Source: Amorphochlora amoebiformis
Lineage: Eukaryota > Cercozoa > Chlorarachniophyceae
Assembly: GCA_054601695.1 (NCBI GenBank)
Contig: BAAHQB010000119.1
Span: 186,001-250,000, forward strand
Direction: 5' to 3'
Length of the DNA: 64,000 nucleotides
The notes beneath the pieces are model-generated. The model worked only from the letters and a program-made list of their open reading frames with translations. It made no database searches and had not been told where the DNA came from. Both the position numbers and the translations under genes were made by a program. Positions within the stretch are counted from its first letter, which is position 1, and every line of letters starts with the position of its first letter. Of the stretch, positions 1 to 33,879 are shown in pieces.

Positions 1-7103
<7,103 letters not shown>

Positions 7104-8452
7104 GCTTATAAACAAAATCATTCAGACTAGACTGAAAGCTTCCATACTTGAGAGATGATAATCCCACCCCGTTGTGCATGACCTAGATGATATCGATCTA
7201 CCGGGGCTCATAGTCTAACTAGTATCTAGATTATAGCTGATTCATGGAGCGATGGTCTAGACAGTCTAATACTAATTATTTTCACTAAATCGATCTAAAT
7301 CACTATGATGACTAGTACCTAGATTACCGTAATGATGATATGAACTCTTTCAGGTTTCGACTTTGTGAGTATGTGGATAGCCTATGTGCACCCATAACAG
7401 CTCTCTAGACGCTCCGAACTGTAGATCAACATTCACGTACATGTATACATACTTGTATTGAGTATGTGTGTATGTACACACTCTAGAAACTTGCCTACAT
7501 AAATATAATTCTGCATGCATTTACCCAGTTTGAGTTGGTTAATTGGCCCAGTAGGCACACGCATACGCGTATGCATAAGCATACGCATACGCATACGCAT
7601 ACGCATACGCATACGCATACGCATACGCATACGCATACGCATACGCATACGCATACGCATACGCATTGTACGCATACGCATACGCATACGCATACGCATA
7701 CGCATACGCATACGCATACGCATAACACGCATACGCATACACTGCATACGCGTACGCATACACTACGCATACGCATAGTGATACGCATACGGATACACAT
7801 ACGCATACGCAATTACGCATACGCACACGCATACGTATACGCATACGCATACGCATCAACAAATGCAACCATGCAGCACATGGTACCAGAGTTGAGTGGA
7901 AGGCAAGATAGTTAACTTGAAACTTGGATCATACACTAGATATCTACTGGATATACACGTATTATATACACACACTTGTACTATATCTAGTGTACTAATA
8001 TATATATATTGTTCAATATATATATATGTACATTGATATGTATATCTGTGTATATATACTACATATCTAGATATGCTCCCTGTTACATAGACTGCATTAA
8101 TTAGAGTGAGGTCGGTGCCTAGTCTAGCTAGTACCAGTAGTACCATGATTTTTTCCCCTATAGCTAGACTATATCATAGATATCTTCAGTAACCGTCTGA
8201 CCGCAAAATAAGTGGAGTACGGACCAACAGCTGGTTTGTATAGGTTAGCTTCTTTTGATAGTGACTATAGCTAGTATAGAGAGAGTGATAGTCTAGATAG
8301 CCTAGAAATGCAATTGCTGCGCCGTACGCTGTGATCGAACATACAATCAATACAGAACGCTATTTATCATTAACGTTGAATATACGCGCATGAACAGTGC
8401 GATAGAGCCTAGAAAGTGCTCAAGATATAACCAATTTCTTGAGCCAGTCGAA
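7104..8452. other. Convergent 3'-3' spacer rich in CTAG
   Basis: This spacer separates the stop codons of the phosphatase gene (+) and the Eps15-like gene (-). CTAG and its extended palindromes (TCTAGA, ACTAGT, GCTAGC) occur many times at 7180-7500 and 7930-8460. A hexanucleotide array sits in the middle. I find no convincing coding exon or RNA gene. Confidence 0.8.
7557..7857 (+). repeat. (GCATAC)n hexanucleotide array
   Basis: About 300 bp of GCATAC units, pure through 7580-7660 and 7675-7720 and increasingly interrupted toward 7860. All six frames read through as dipeptide repeats (Arg-Ile, His-Thr, Cys-Val, Ala-Tyr), so the long frames here are artefacts. Confidence 0.97.
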
Positions 8453-19324
<10,872 letters not shown>

Positions 19325-20228
19325 GACAAGACCTGAAAAAATCGAAGTTATAGAATTACATTCGGGGATAACTTCACCCTATTAAAGTAGGTTGCTCGCA
19401 TTGTTCGCCCTTGAAAGGTTTCCCTTCATTTACCTCAATGTTAATCCTTCGGTATCCTGTTTTAGGCTTGATATATACCTGGGACGTATACGCCAGCCAT
19501 CTTGGGTGCCCCGTACGCGACAGAATCCAAGCCGCGGATGATTCGGATCTCCTGGAATCTCTGGAACCTCTAATAAAGTATTTAATCCCCGGTATCAACG
19601 GATGACTTTAGTTGAGATTAAATTTAGGATATCCGAAGATTCCGAACCCTAGCCTCGGACCTCCCCGGAGAATCTCCCGAAATCTCGCGTGCCGGTTTAT
19701 GGATACGTTGGGGAGATTGACCATGCACAAGACTAGGAAGCCACGCCGCAAGGCCGGAACGTACCGGCGTTGTGTCGCTTGTATGAACGGAATTCATCGA
19801 TCCAATATTTTTTCTCGAAAGTAGAGCTTTGCCTTCTAAAATATCCTGTGGAGGATGGAATATCCGACATTGGTTTCAGTGAATGCGGCAACGAGTTAAA
19901 AGGATGTTGTGTTGATGTTGGCAGGTATCTCCTCGCGTCAAAACTCGATAAGTTCGAACGACTTGCGAACGAAAGAGCCAGCAAGACTTCAAATCATGAT
20001 CGTCCGCCGAGGAAACCCAAACGAGCAGTTACAAATGCCCTCGTCTTTGTTTTAGAGTAGAATTTGAATGCTAGACGCATGTATAGCAAACTGCGAAAAC
20101 TGAAGACCTAAGTATCTCTTATTTTGATTCCTTTTGGACTTGGTTTTCCACAGTCAATATTCTACACTCAATCCCATCCTTCCTTTTGCTCCATTTTTAT
20201 CGTTACCATGTGTGTATTTTCATCCAGG
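19325..20228. other. Divergent spacer between the Eps15-like and coiled-coil/EF-hand genes
   Basis: About 900 bp of balanced composition without TA tracts and with few CTAG words, so it contrasts with the convergent spacers. It should hold both promoters and 5' untranslated regions. Short frames exist (for example at 19411-19605 and 19770-20060), but they show no recognisable domain or splice structure and I do not call them. Confidence 0.6.
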
Positions 20229-20685
20229 ATGACACGCTTCTACGGGGAAACCAAGGTACGCTAACCATTTATCAGTATCTGCCTCTCAGTGTATTCGTTG
20301 ACCATTTACCGTTCCGCAGGACCGCTGATATCCCTTCGTGAGGTCTTAATCACCGCTCTCAATGTAGTACCCAAACACCTCTCGATTAGTTGAGTGCTGC
20401 TCATGATTGATACATGGTTGATCCTATATTGGATCGACTTATTGCGTTTCTCATCAGGCCCTAGAGGCTTCCGAATTCGAATCGAAAAATGGCGTCACCC
20501 GCAAGCAACGCTCCCGCGTCCAGGCTCTCAAGGTGCATATACTGCAATCATCTAATCTTACGAAATTGCATCTGTATGTAGCATGCATATACATCTCTAT
20601 ATAAATACTTTATATATACAAATACAAATACGCTTATATATATATATATATATATATTACATGTATATATATATATATATATATT

Positions 20686-20729
<44 letters not shown>

Positions 20730-20959
20730 ATTATTATTATTATTATATACTAGTTGCTCTAGTCTAAAGATTAGTAAAATGAGGAATAGAACTAATCCCT
20801 ACCCGAAAACAATGTATAGGAATAAAAAACTAAAAAAGAAATTTCAGTAAAATAATGTGTCTAATATTATATAAATGTACACAATTGTTTTTGTATAATA
20901 TGTATATATATATATATATATATATTACATGTACATATGCATATATATATATATAGGTA

Positions 20960-20995
<36 letters not shown>

Positions 20996-21154
20996 TATAT
21001 ATATGTGTGCATATGCATACACACATATGTGTGTGTATGTATTGTATGTATATATCCATACATATATGTATATGTATGTGTATGTATACATATATATATA
21101 TATGTCCGTACTACTATTCATACCAATACATATATACACACACCATATACATAT

Positions 21155-21202
<48 letters not shown>

Positions 21203-21227
21203 AATATATATGTATATATGTATACAC

Positions 21228-21268
<41 letters not shown>

Positions 21269-21327
21269 TATATACATATGTGTATATATATATATGTGTG
21301 TATACATGCGTATGTATATGTATATGC

Positions 21328-21395
<68 letters not shown>

Positions 21396-21415
21396 GCATT
21401 TATAATAAATAGATT

Positions 21416-21487
<72 letters not shown>

Positions 21488-22272
21488 AGTATGTATATAT
21501 ATATATATATATATAATATATATATATATAATAATATATATAAATATATATATTAAAAACATATATAGACATATTAAATATATACATATACATATATGTA
21601 TATACATGCATAATTTATTATGTATTGTCTCTCTCTCAATGTTACTCTATGAAAATGATTGACGGCACATTATGGTTTAATAGGAGATGGTCGAGGACCC
21701 ATCTGCGGTCTCATTGCTTGTCCTCCAGCCTACTTCTGTCCATATTGACTGTATTTTTCTGCTAAGGTCCTCCAGAAATACAAACACATATGTCATGCAC
21801 ATAATCAGTGGTGACTTTTTATCTGATGAAGATGTTTCTCGTGATTCCCAAGTTCTCATTTCTTGGCTTGTTTCGATGCTTCTTGGTGTTCCGTGTTTTT
21901 CTTGGTTGGTAGGGATCTGTGCGTTATTCTCGTGGAATTGTACAAGGCTAAAAAGGCGAAAATCAACCAGGCTCTCACAAAGGAGGCTGCAATGTTCCGC
22001 CAGAGGTAATGGTCATAAATTTCTCTAGCTTGCATGTATTCGTACAGTCTGACATTTTGTTTCTTTTTTTTTTTTTTCCAGAGCGCAAGTCGCGGAGTTA
22101 AAGGTGTGGGAAGGGATGGGGTTTTAAAAGGATAAATACCGTATGTGTACATATTTTTATATGTTTGTATTATTTTTACATACCATAATATATGTATATA
22201 TATATATATATACATGTATGTATAAGTACATGTACGTATATAAACATACATATATATATACACACGCATATA

Positions 22273-22326
<54 letters not shown>

Positions 22327-22401
22327 TATACGTTATATATATATATATATATCTACATTCGTATACATACATACACATGTAAATGTATATAAAATATGAA
22401 C

Positions 22402-22442
<41 letters not shown>

Positions 22443-22787
22443 TACTGGTCCATAGTTTGATTGAGATCCATTCGAATACACAATGCTTGAATTGTCAGTT
22501 GGATTATAAAACGCTTGGTTGTGACCGAAGTGGATGAGCGCCCAGAGTACTGGGGTATTCTGGGAAAGTTCTGGAGCGTGATATGACATGACGTCATGCC
22601 TTGTCACCTTATAGTCTAAAACCCCGTTACTTGCCGGTAGTACGTATAGGTACCGGGTGAGGCTATCTCCAGCAATCTCCGGAATCTTCAGCGATCTGCA
22701 GCATATCTACAACTATGTTTCTGCCTGCTATCGATATCTACTTATCAAGCTGCGTCCTCCCTTGCTACTTATATCGATGCTCTAACA

Positions 22788-22824
<37 letters not shown>

Positions 22825-23544
22825 TATATTATAATAATATACTCCTAATATGTATAATTGTATGCATTTTATATATACATGTAATATAATTCATTTTATC
22901 CTTAAGTACTTGAAATCACTTCCTACACATATATTATGCGTACATCATATGTATTTACGTACGTGCGTACGTATAACTACATACACAAACATATATATAT
23001 ATATATATATGTATACATATATATATATATGGTATATACTATCACATAGCTCAGCGGTTTGGTACCACTGGTAGTCCATGATTTGGTTGAGACATGTTCG
23101 GGTTGGAATTATGCTAGTTGGAATATGATTAACTTTACGAATGCTGAGCATGAGCCCTCCGAATTCAAAGGAACTATATAGAAGAAGTTGGAGAACATTC
23201 TTGAGGGGACCCAAAAATCTTGGGTACTACCGGGACCGCCCATACCGGATACTACCGGGTATTGACTAAACATGGATCTTCGTCGATCTCCAATCATCTC
23301 CAGCGATTTTGAACTAGTCTATGGGTTATAACTCCTGGTGTGACTAAGCTATCTTGAGTCGCCTACTTCATGAGAATATATATATATATATGTATATATG
23401 CATATATATATATATATATACCTATATATATATATATATTGTGTGTGTGTGTGTATGTGTAAATATAATACATTCATGTGGAAATAAATTCCTGACAGGC
23501 TCAGTCACAGGGCATCAAAGCGCAACAGATTCTGGTTATATATG

Positions 23545-23598
<54 letters not shown>

Positions 23599-23722
23599 AT
23601 TATATACATATATACAATATATATATATATATATATGTATAAACACATGTTGTATGTGTGCCTGTGTTGGTATTTCATGGGTAAATTTTGCATGCATACG
23701 TAAACATTTATATGCATACACA

Positions 23723-23807
<85 letters not shown>

Positions 23808-23873
23808 CATCTTCTAAAAACATTAGAATGCTCACGAGGATATGTCCAAAAGAATCTCGGAGTTAGCAGCACG

Positions 23874-23918
<45 letters not shown>

Positions 23919-24018
23919 GTAATATATATATATATATGTATATGTGTATATTTCTCCTTTTTTTTTTAATTATTTGTTTGTTGATACAGGTGTATGTGGG
24001 TATGTATGTGTGCGTGAA

Positions 24019-24052
<34 letters not shown>

Positions 24053-24141
24053 ATATATATTATATATATATATACACATATATTCATAAGTATATTTGTA
24101 TACATACACATATATTACATATATTTGTATGCATATACATC

Positions 24142-24182
<41 letters not shown>

Positions 24183-24272
24183 ATATATATATTATATATA
24201 TATATAATATATATATATATATATTACATATATATATGTATAAATATATATACGTATATGTATGCATGTCTA

Positions 24273-24312
<40 letters not shown>

Positions 24313-24319
24313 GTGTATA

Positions 24320-24386
<67 letters not shown>

Positions 24387-25129
24387 TAAATGACATATAA
24401 AAACATTCATTTGTAAATAGATCAAATTCCCACCACACCTATACCGATACTATGTAGATGCTTGTGTATATGATGGAAAATAGCCAATCATTCTATAAAC
24501 AGCCTCGCCCGGGCTGAAGGCCAGCGGGACAGAGCTGTGGAAGATCACAAGTCTGACCTGAAGAGAGAGGTAAGTAGATGTGAAACAGGGAGAGCACAGA
24601 TCCTATGCAGAAAGAGCAATGATTGAGCTAGAGGGAGGATATGATAAAGCGAAGTTGAAGGGCAAGGTTGAGATGCTAGGTTGAGAATAGTACGAGATTG
24701 AAATAGAGCGAACTTGAATTCTTTTGAGGCAGAAAAGAAATTCTCTTAGATTGGGTAAATATTAATTGTTTTGATGCGTTCTCAGGAGGGAAATCTCAAA
24801 ATAATTAAGGCTCTGAAAGAGAAGATTCGGGGGATGGAGGCCAGGCACACTGAGGAAATGGTTCATATCTTCAGTATTTATTTTTGTACATATACATATA
24901 TGTTATACATATACTATATATATATACATATATATAATATATATATGTATATATGTGTATGTATATGTTGTATGTATATGTTGTACATATATACATATGT
25001 ACATGTGTGTATTTATATGTTTATATATGTATTTCTATGTCTCTATGTTACATACCTCTATACTTCTATGAATGAATGCAACAACAATATGAATATATTA
25101 ATGTATATGTAAAGAATGGTTTTATGTAC

Positions 25130-25203
<74 letters not shown>

Positions 25204-25595
25204 TATATAATATATATATATGTATATATGTTATGTGAATATGCAGGCATCGGTGAGAGCAAGGGCCTCAGCTGAGAGGGAGCGCACCGTGAGAGATGCT
25301 AGTCTTCAAACCGGTTGTCGCATGTTTAAATACATACACACATATACATACATATATATATATATATATAGTATTATAGATATATATATTTATATATATA
25401 TATATACACATATAATAAATATATATACACATGTATGTATGCATACATAAATATGTATATATCTATGGTATTAAATAGGATCCGATTTAGTATACATTGA
25501 GACAAAAAACCTACTACACATACATACACATACATATACATATGTATGGATTATACACACATGTTGTACACGCATACACGAATACACACACACAC

Positions 25596-25659
<64 letters not shown>

Positions 25660-26099
25660 ATAAAATATATGTTAGAAATAATATGTATATATATATATAT
25701 ATATGTATATAAATATGAATATATATATATATATACATATAAGTATACACGATGTGTCAGCTAGTATCGAGGCGACGTACAAGGAAAACGAAAACCTTAA
25801 AACAAAAAACGGATATCTTGTTGCACAGGTCGATATATCTTGATGCACGTAAAATTATAACACAAACATGTACTAGATGTGATACACTTAAGAGCAATAC
25901 ATAAAAAGAATTTCCATATTTATATACATCTATCCTCCTATGTATACATGATTATATATATGTATATATATATATACATATATATCTAGGTGGACACACT
26001 GAAGGCACAGTTACAGAACCTTGAGCTGGAAAGGGATCAGGAGAGGGCTGACCAGGTTACGTACATATATGAAAAGTACATATGCATATATAAATATAT

Positions 26100-26132
<33 letters not shown>

Positions 26133-26489
26133 ATATATATACATATATACATATATATATACACATATATAAAAATACATATATATATATATTGTATATA
26201 ACAGGATACGATGAAAGATAGCCTTGCGAAACTTGGATCCGAGATCAATACCCTAAAATCCAGTATATATATATATATATGTATATATATATGTATATAT
26301 GTATGTAATACATATATATATATAATACATATATATATAATACACATATATATATATATATAATACATACATATATATTCTGGGGAATCCTTTATAGATC
26401 TTCACCTCTTAAACTATGTTAACGAGGATTTATGTGTATGTTTGCGAACAAAAACATACATAAATACGCACAGGCAGATTCATGTATTA

Positions 26490-26538
<49 letters not shown>

Positions 26539-26787
26539 TATATACATATATATTATATATGTAGATCTACATATATATATATATATTTCATATGTATATT
26601 GTATGTATGTACACCATATTATGTCATGAAACTTATTACATCTATATACATATATATATAAGGACCTAAAGAGCTGTATGTAAACAAAGAGAACGAGAGA
26701 AGAGCCCTCCAAAGGGCTGCTAAGGCTGAACAAGATGCAGATCTCTTACGGTGTTTTTTATCGATACACAATTCCCTGCACACGTAA

Positions 26788-26845
<58 letters not shown>

Positions 26846-26854
26846 TTGTGTGTG

Positions 26855-26902
<48 letters not shown>

Positions 26903-27080
26903 CGTGTGTGTGTGTATCTTATATTTAATATGTTAATGTATATGCATATAATACCATAAAAATGGAATATATACTATTAGTATGGAGGTAGACAGGCTAA
27001 AGACTGCTCTTAAGAGGGGAAAAAACGATATACGAGATCTAAAGGTATGTTGATGTATATACAGATACACACACACACAG

Positions 27081-27117
<37 letters not shown>

Positions 27118-27139
27118 CATAATTTTATATATGTGCACG

Positions 27140-27187
<48 letters not shown>

Positions 27188-27234
27188 ATATATATATTCT
27201 ATTTATGTATGTACCAATACATACATACACACAC

Positions 27235-27266
<32 letters not shown>

Positions 27267-27398
27267 TATGTATGTGTATGTATATATGTATGTATATTTA
27301 TATATATATAGGTATATGTATGTGTATATATGTATATATGTGTATGTATGTAGATATAAAGATTATTAAGATATGCATGTATGTTTATACATAAAATG

Positions 27399-27437
<39 letters not shown>

Positions 27438-27458
27438 ACATATACATATATATATATA

Positions 27459-27490
<32 letters not shown>

Positions 27491-27943
27491 GTAAATATGC
27501 ATATGTCCGATATACTTAAGACATGTAGAACTTGCAGATGCAATTGTAATGTGAATATAAATACGTCGGTATTCATTTTCTTCGAATTTGTATATATATA
27601 TAATTATGTATTAAATATATATATGTATATATATGTAGTAATGTATACGTATATTATATATATATATATATATAAATATATGCATATATGTATATATCTA
27701 TAAAGGTATAAATAAACTTCTTTATTTATGTATGACAGCGTCGGAATGTTGAAGATCAGAATCAATTTGCTCATAAGCTCAATCTGGGGGTACATAAAAT
27801 ATATGTAAATGTAACACTATATATATAATACATGTAAATATATAAATATATATATGTAAATATATGTGTGAATAAAGAGATATGTTCATTATTTGTAGTG
27901 TTTTTATACACATATATATAGATATGCATACGCGCATATATAA

Positions 27944-27990
<47 letters not shown>

Positions 27991-28025
27991 GTGCATATAT
28001 TTATCTGTGTAGATAAATCTATTCA

Positions 28026-28062
<37 letters not shown>

Positions 28063-28233
28063 ATATTTATCTGTGTGATAAATCTGTACATATGTTTACA
28101 AATTCTATACATACACATGCATACACACAAGATTTTTCACGTAGTTTAGCGCCTACAGTTGTATTAACACAAATTTTCATATTCATACACTACAAAGAAA
28201 ATCACTAAAACTTGTACAAATGTTATTCATTTG

Positions 28234-28268
<35 letters not shown>

Positions 28269-28547
28269 TGTATGTGTATAAAATATAAATATATATATAT
28301 ATACGTATATGTGTATTATATTTGTGTGTGTACAGATATACACATATATACACAAACAAATATATATATATATATATATATTGATATATATGTATACATA
28401 CATACATATATATATATATACACATATATATATATATATTTTATATTAATAAAATAATATATTCGTTTGGTAATTGTACTTGCAGGTTCACAAAAGACTG
28501 GACAAAGCTATGAAAGAGAAATGTAATTATACGTGTAGATATATATG

Positions 28548-28581
<34 letters not shown>

Positions 28582-28838
28582 ACATATATATATAATATAG
28601 ATAGATAGATAGATGTATATGTATATATTTATATGTATGAATACGCACGTTTACATACATATGATCTCTGCAGCGGATGTCGTGAAGGATTTGGACAGCA
28701 CTAAAAAGGTTATTAATATATACCCCTAGCTTTCCGACTTATTCCTTCTCCTGCTTGAAGCTTCCTCTTATTTTTCTGTTCCCTCCCTCGAAATACATAA
28801 GGTAAATACATTTATGTAGGCATAAATGTTTTTCCCAC

Positions 28839-28880
<42 letters not shown>

Positions 28881-29500
28881 GTATATGTATATATATAAGT
28901 ATTAATGTACCCCTATATATAAGATATCATATATATATATATATATTGATATATATATATATATACATATATACATATATATATAATATATATACATTTC
29001 TCTTATCATTATCGTAAGAGTGTTGTGTAATATCGTGTGTTAATCTTGTCATTACAAGCGTACGTATAGTATTATGTGCATACTACAATATAAATAGAAA
29101 CATACTTACGTAAATAGATGTATATAGGACCTAAAGTCCCTATCGGGTGACCTAAAACAAGCACAGATCGAAATCACACGCCTAAAAGTAACAAACCTCT
29201 CTTCCTTCCCTCTCTTACCCCATCCCTATCTATACCATTTTCCTCTCAACAGTATTCTTATACATATATGTATACATATATATATATAGAAATATACATT
29301 TCTATATACATAAAAATATATATATACATATACATATATATATATACACATATATATTGATGTATATACACACATATACACATACATATATATATATATA
29401 CATATATATATGCACATATATATATATATATATATGTATATACATTTGTATATACATATATGTATGTACATGTGTATATATATATATATATGTATGTACA

Positions 29501-29531
<31 letters not shown>

Positions 29532-29765
29532 GTTGTGTATATATATATTCATCGTTGCACATATATGTAGATATATACATAATTGTGAATGTAAATATAA
29601 ATACGTGTAGGACCTCAACAAGTCGCTTCACGGAACTCTCGCCAAAGCGAAGGTAGATCTAAAAGATCGTTTTTTTCGTCGACTTATTTTCTAAATCAAG
29701 TTATCCGTCTTTTCTCTTTTCTCTACGGTTTTATTTCAACTCTCGTGCATGTACACATGTATATA

Positions 29766-29812
<47 letters not shown>

Positions 29813-29934
29813 ATATATATATGTATGTATTTATTTAGTAATATACATATATATATAAAGCTTGTTATGTGTTTATTTACATATTTATAATATATGTACA
29901 TGTATATAATATATATGTGTGTATATGGTACATG

Positions 29935-29966
<32 letters not shown>

Positions 29967-30694
29967 TTATTAATATTTATATATATATATATATATATAT
30001 GCGTGTGTATGTATAAATTGTAGCGTATTAATATATATATATATATAATATATGTATAACTATATATAAATATATATATATATATATGTCTATATGCATG
30101 TAGATTGTTGTGTTTTGTATTCTTTACATTTTTCGTGTTGTAGACGAAGCATAATACGACCAATACGGCACTCATTAAGCAGCTTCGGGAAGAGATTGTA
30201 TCAAGGTCAACAGTATTCATAACATCGAAATATTATATGTGCATATAATATATAACATATATATATATATATACATATACAATGCTTACATGTACTACAT
30301 ACACACATGTATATATGTATATATATATATATATATATATACTGTATACACATGTACTACATATATATATATATAATACGATGTGTGCGGGTGCTAATGT
30401 TTGTGTATACTTACGTATGTTTGCAGAGAGAGGGAGCTTCTACGAGTGAAACACGAAGGCATACGAAAGGTTATACGATGTACAAAGATAATACAATACA
30501 CAGTATTATATTACAGTAGTATATATGTACATATACATATACATACTTGCATCTATGCATATATACACACCTACGTATCTGAATATATATATATATATAT
30601 ACATACATATACATATATATATATACATTGATATGTGTGTGTGTATATATATATATATTTGTATGTATCTATATATGTCTTTGTTAGTGTAGAA

Positions 30695-30728
<34 letters not shown>

Positions 30729-31236
30729 TTGTATATATTATATGTATGTATATTTGTTTATACATACTTGTAATTTACATTCCAATAATATGTAAAATTA
30801 TAATGTACATACTTATATACATATATATATATATATATATAGATATATTAAATTATAATGTACATACTTATATATATATATATATAGATATATTATGTAC
30901 ATATAGATATGTAGAGATATAGATATATAGATACAATACATATAGGAAAGCAAGACCAGGGAGAAAGAACACAAGGAGAGGCTCAAACTCGAAGAAAAAG
31001 TATATATTACATATATATATATATATATATATAATATATATATATATATAGATATGTATGTATCTATATATACATATATATATGTGTGTGTGTGTGCGTG
31101 TGTACGTATATATATTAATATACACACATATAAGTATATATATAGATATATAATATATATATATATATAAAAGAACGTATATGTTCATCATAAATGTAAT
31201 GATGTGTGTGTATTACATAAGATATATAACATATGT

Positions 31237-31278
<42 letters not shown>

Positions 31279-32413
31279 AATATATATATATATATCGTAT
31301 ATAGAATTTGAATATACACAAATATATGTATATATTATACATGTATGTATAGATGTATATCATGTATGTATAGATGTATATTATGTATATATGGGTATGT
31401 ACATACAAAAAGGTTGGACAGCTACAAGCCAAGCTCGCGGTTGCAGAACAGTCCAGAGAGGTGAAAACTAACTGGCATAAATACCTACATATAAACACAC
31501 GTATACATACAATATACTGTTGTAGCAGCCTCTTCTTTTGCAGAAGTGTGGTTTCTTGTTTGTAGTATGTGGCTTATGCACAACATTTGTGTTGTGATAT
31601 ATACTATGCTATGAATTTCATACATATATATATATATATGTATATATAATATATATATATATGTGTATATTATATACATATATATTTATACATTTATATG
31701 TATATATATATATACATGCAAAAGCATACGATATACAACTCCATACACCTTTTTAAACCCTCTTTTCTCTCCTGTTGAAACCTCCCCAAACCTCGGTTGT
31801 TTACCTCTCTCGCACTTCCTGTATTTGGTCGATTAGGAGCTGAGCAAGCAAACAAATCTGAGTAACAATTTTCTAAAAAAGGTAAAGTATAGATACTTGT
31901 CTGTGTATGTTAAAGTATGCACATATATTTCTACATACACATATGTATATGTATATACATATATATATATATATACAATATATATAGATATATAGATATA
32001 TGTATATATATATATACATAATGTAACATATGAGATACATATTAAATATAAAAACACATATTAGTGGGTGTGTGGGGTGTGGGTATGTGTATATAAATAT
32101 ATTATGTATAATTAATTGTATTTGCGTTGCATAGATGTTCATATATGTATTTACAAATATATATATATATACATATAAATATATATATATATGTATATGT
32201 GTATATATTTTCCGTATAGGAGCACGAAGAGTTGAGAAGGGCCCGTAAAGAGTTTCAAATCGAGAAGTACAAACAAGACTCCGAGTTTAATCGAAGGAAA
32301 CGGTATAATATATATCATAAATACATAGAGAGGATATTTTACATATCTTAATAGATATATACACATATATATATATGTATATATGTATATATATATGTAT
32401 AGAGAGGGAGAGA

Positions 32414-32453
<40 letters not shown>

Positions 32454-32701
32454 GATATATATATATATATAGATATAGATATATGTGCATACTTTCTTTT
32501 ATGTATGTACGTAAGTATGTTTGAATATTGTAATACATGCATATACCATGTAAGTATATGCATTGAATATTTTAAATATGCATACTATATTTTTGTCTAT
32601 ATAATTAGGGAACTGGATGCTTCAGAGAGCGCCCTACGTCACAAAGGCAAGATATGGGACGCTGAACACAAAGTCAACATTATATTTTCGAAATACATAT
32701 A

Positions 32702-32737
<36 letters not shown>

Positions 32738-32800
32738 CACATATGTATTTGTATGAATATACATATATAGCGTAAATATATTACACACACTCACACATAC

Positions 32801-32836
<36 letters not shown>

Positions 32837-33143
32837 TGAAATATATATATATATATATGTGTATATACATGTAATATGTTTATATTTATAGATACATACA
32901 TATATACATACTTATCAAATTGGATATTTGTTTATTTGAAGATATATATATGTATGTATGTAAACTTTGCTTGCATTTCATATTTACAGGCCGAGAAAGA
33001 CCACATTCGCCGCAGCCGGTATGATACATCATTTCTATGTAAACGTGATATATATGTGTATATGTATACATACACATATATATACACATATATGTATATA
33101 TGTATATTAAATATATATATATATATATATGACGTGAGCGTTT

Positions 33144-33182
<39 letters not shown>

Positions 33183-33417
33183 GTAGACGAATATATATAT
33201 ATAGATACATGTATATGTACATATATATATATATATATATTGATATATGTATATATATATATATATATTACATATATGAGTATATATACATTATATATAT
33301 ATATATATATAACAATCGTGGCATATTTCGCTATGAAGGCTTTTGTATAGAATTGCATATACATATGACATATATATATAAAGTGATTATATCAAACATA
33401 TCTATGTATATACTATT

Positions 33418-33474
<57 letters not shown>

Positions 33475-33579
33475 AAATATATATATATATAATACATCAT
33501 ACGTATATATATATATATATACAATGTATAATATAAAACATATGTATGTATGTATTACTATTATTATTATATATATAAT

Positions 33580-33619
<40 letters not shown>

Positions 33620-33748
33620 GTATTTACATAATATATATATATATATATATAAATGTATAAATATATATATACATATATATACATATATATATATATGTAC
33701 ATAGGATTTTACATATATATATACTATACATATATATATAGATATATA

Positions 33749-33830
<82 letters not shown>

Positions 33831-33848
33831 TGTGTTTGTGTACACATG

Positions 33849-33879
<31 letters not shown>

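Noticed and set aside
7580-7720. CRISPR-like array
   Set aside because: Six-base units without spacers in a eukaryotic intergenic region; a simple microsatellite.
7433-7915. Several overlapping frames of Arg-Ile, His-Thr, Ala-Tyr and Arg-Met repeats
   Set aside because: All are translations of the (GCATAC)n array in different frames.
19770-20060. Plus-strand 96-aa frame as a small gene
   Set aside because: No domain, no splice support, and it sits in the expected promoter/5' UTR spacer of two divergent genes.
20867-21611. Frames of up to 246 aa rich in Tyr and Ile, with similar ones throughout
   Set aside because: Pure TA/TATG repeat translation; located inside an intron of the coiled-coil gene.
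21687-22028. 113-aa plus-strand frame as an exon
   Set aside because: Only its end overlaps a supported exon (from about 21911), which is read in a different frame to give [17 protein letters not shown]; the rest shows no coding signal.
23041-23120. Possible tRNA gene (TAGCTCAGCGG)
   Set aside because: The A box is good, but no cloverleaf or acceptor stem can be formed and the same element recurs as a longer dispersed repeat.
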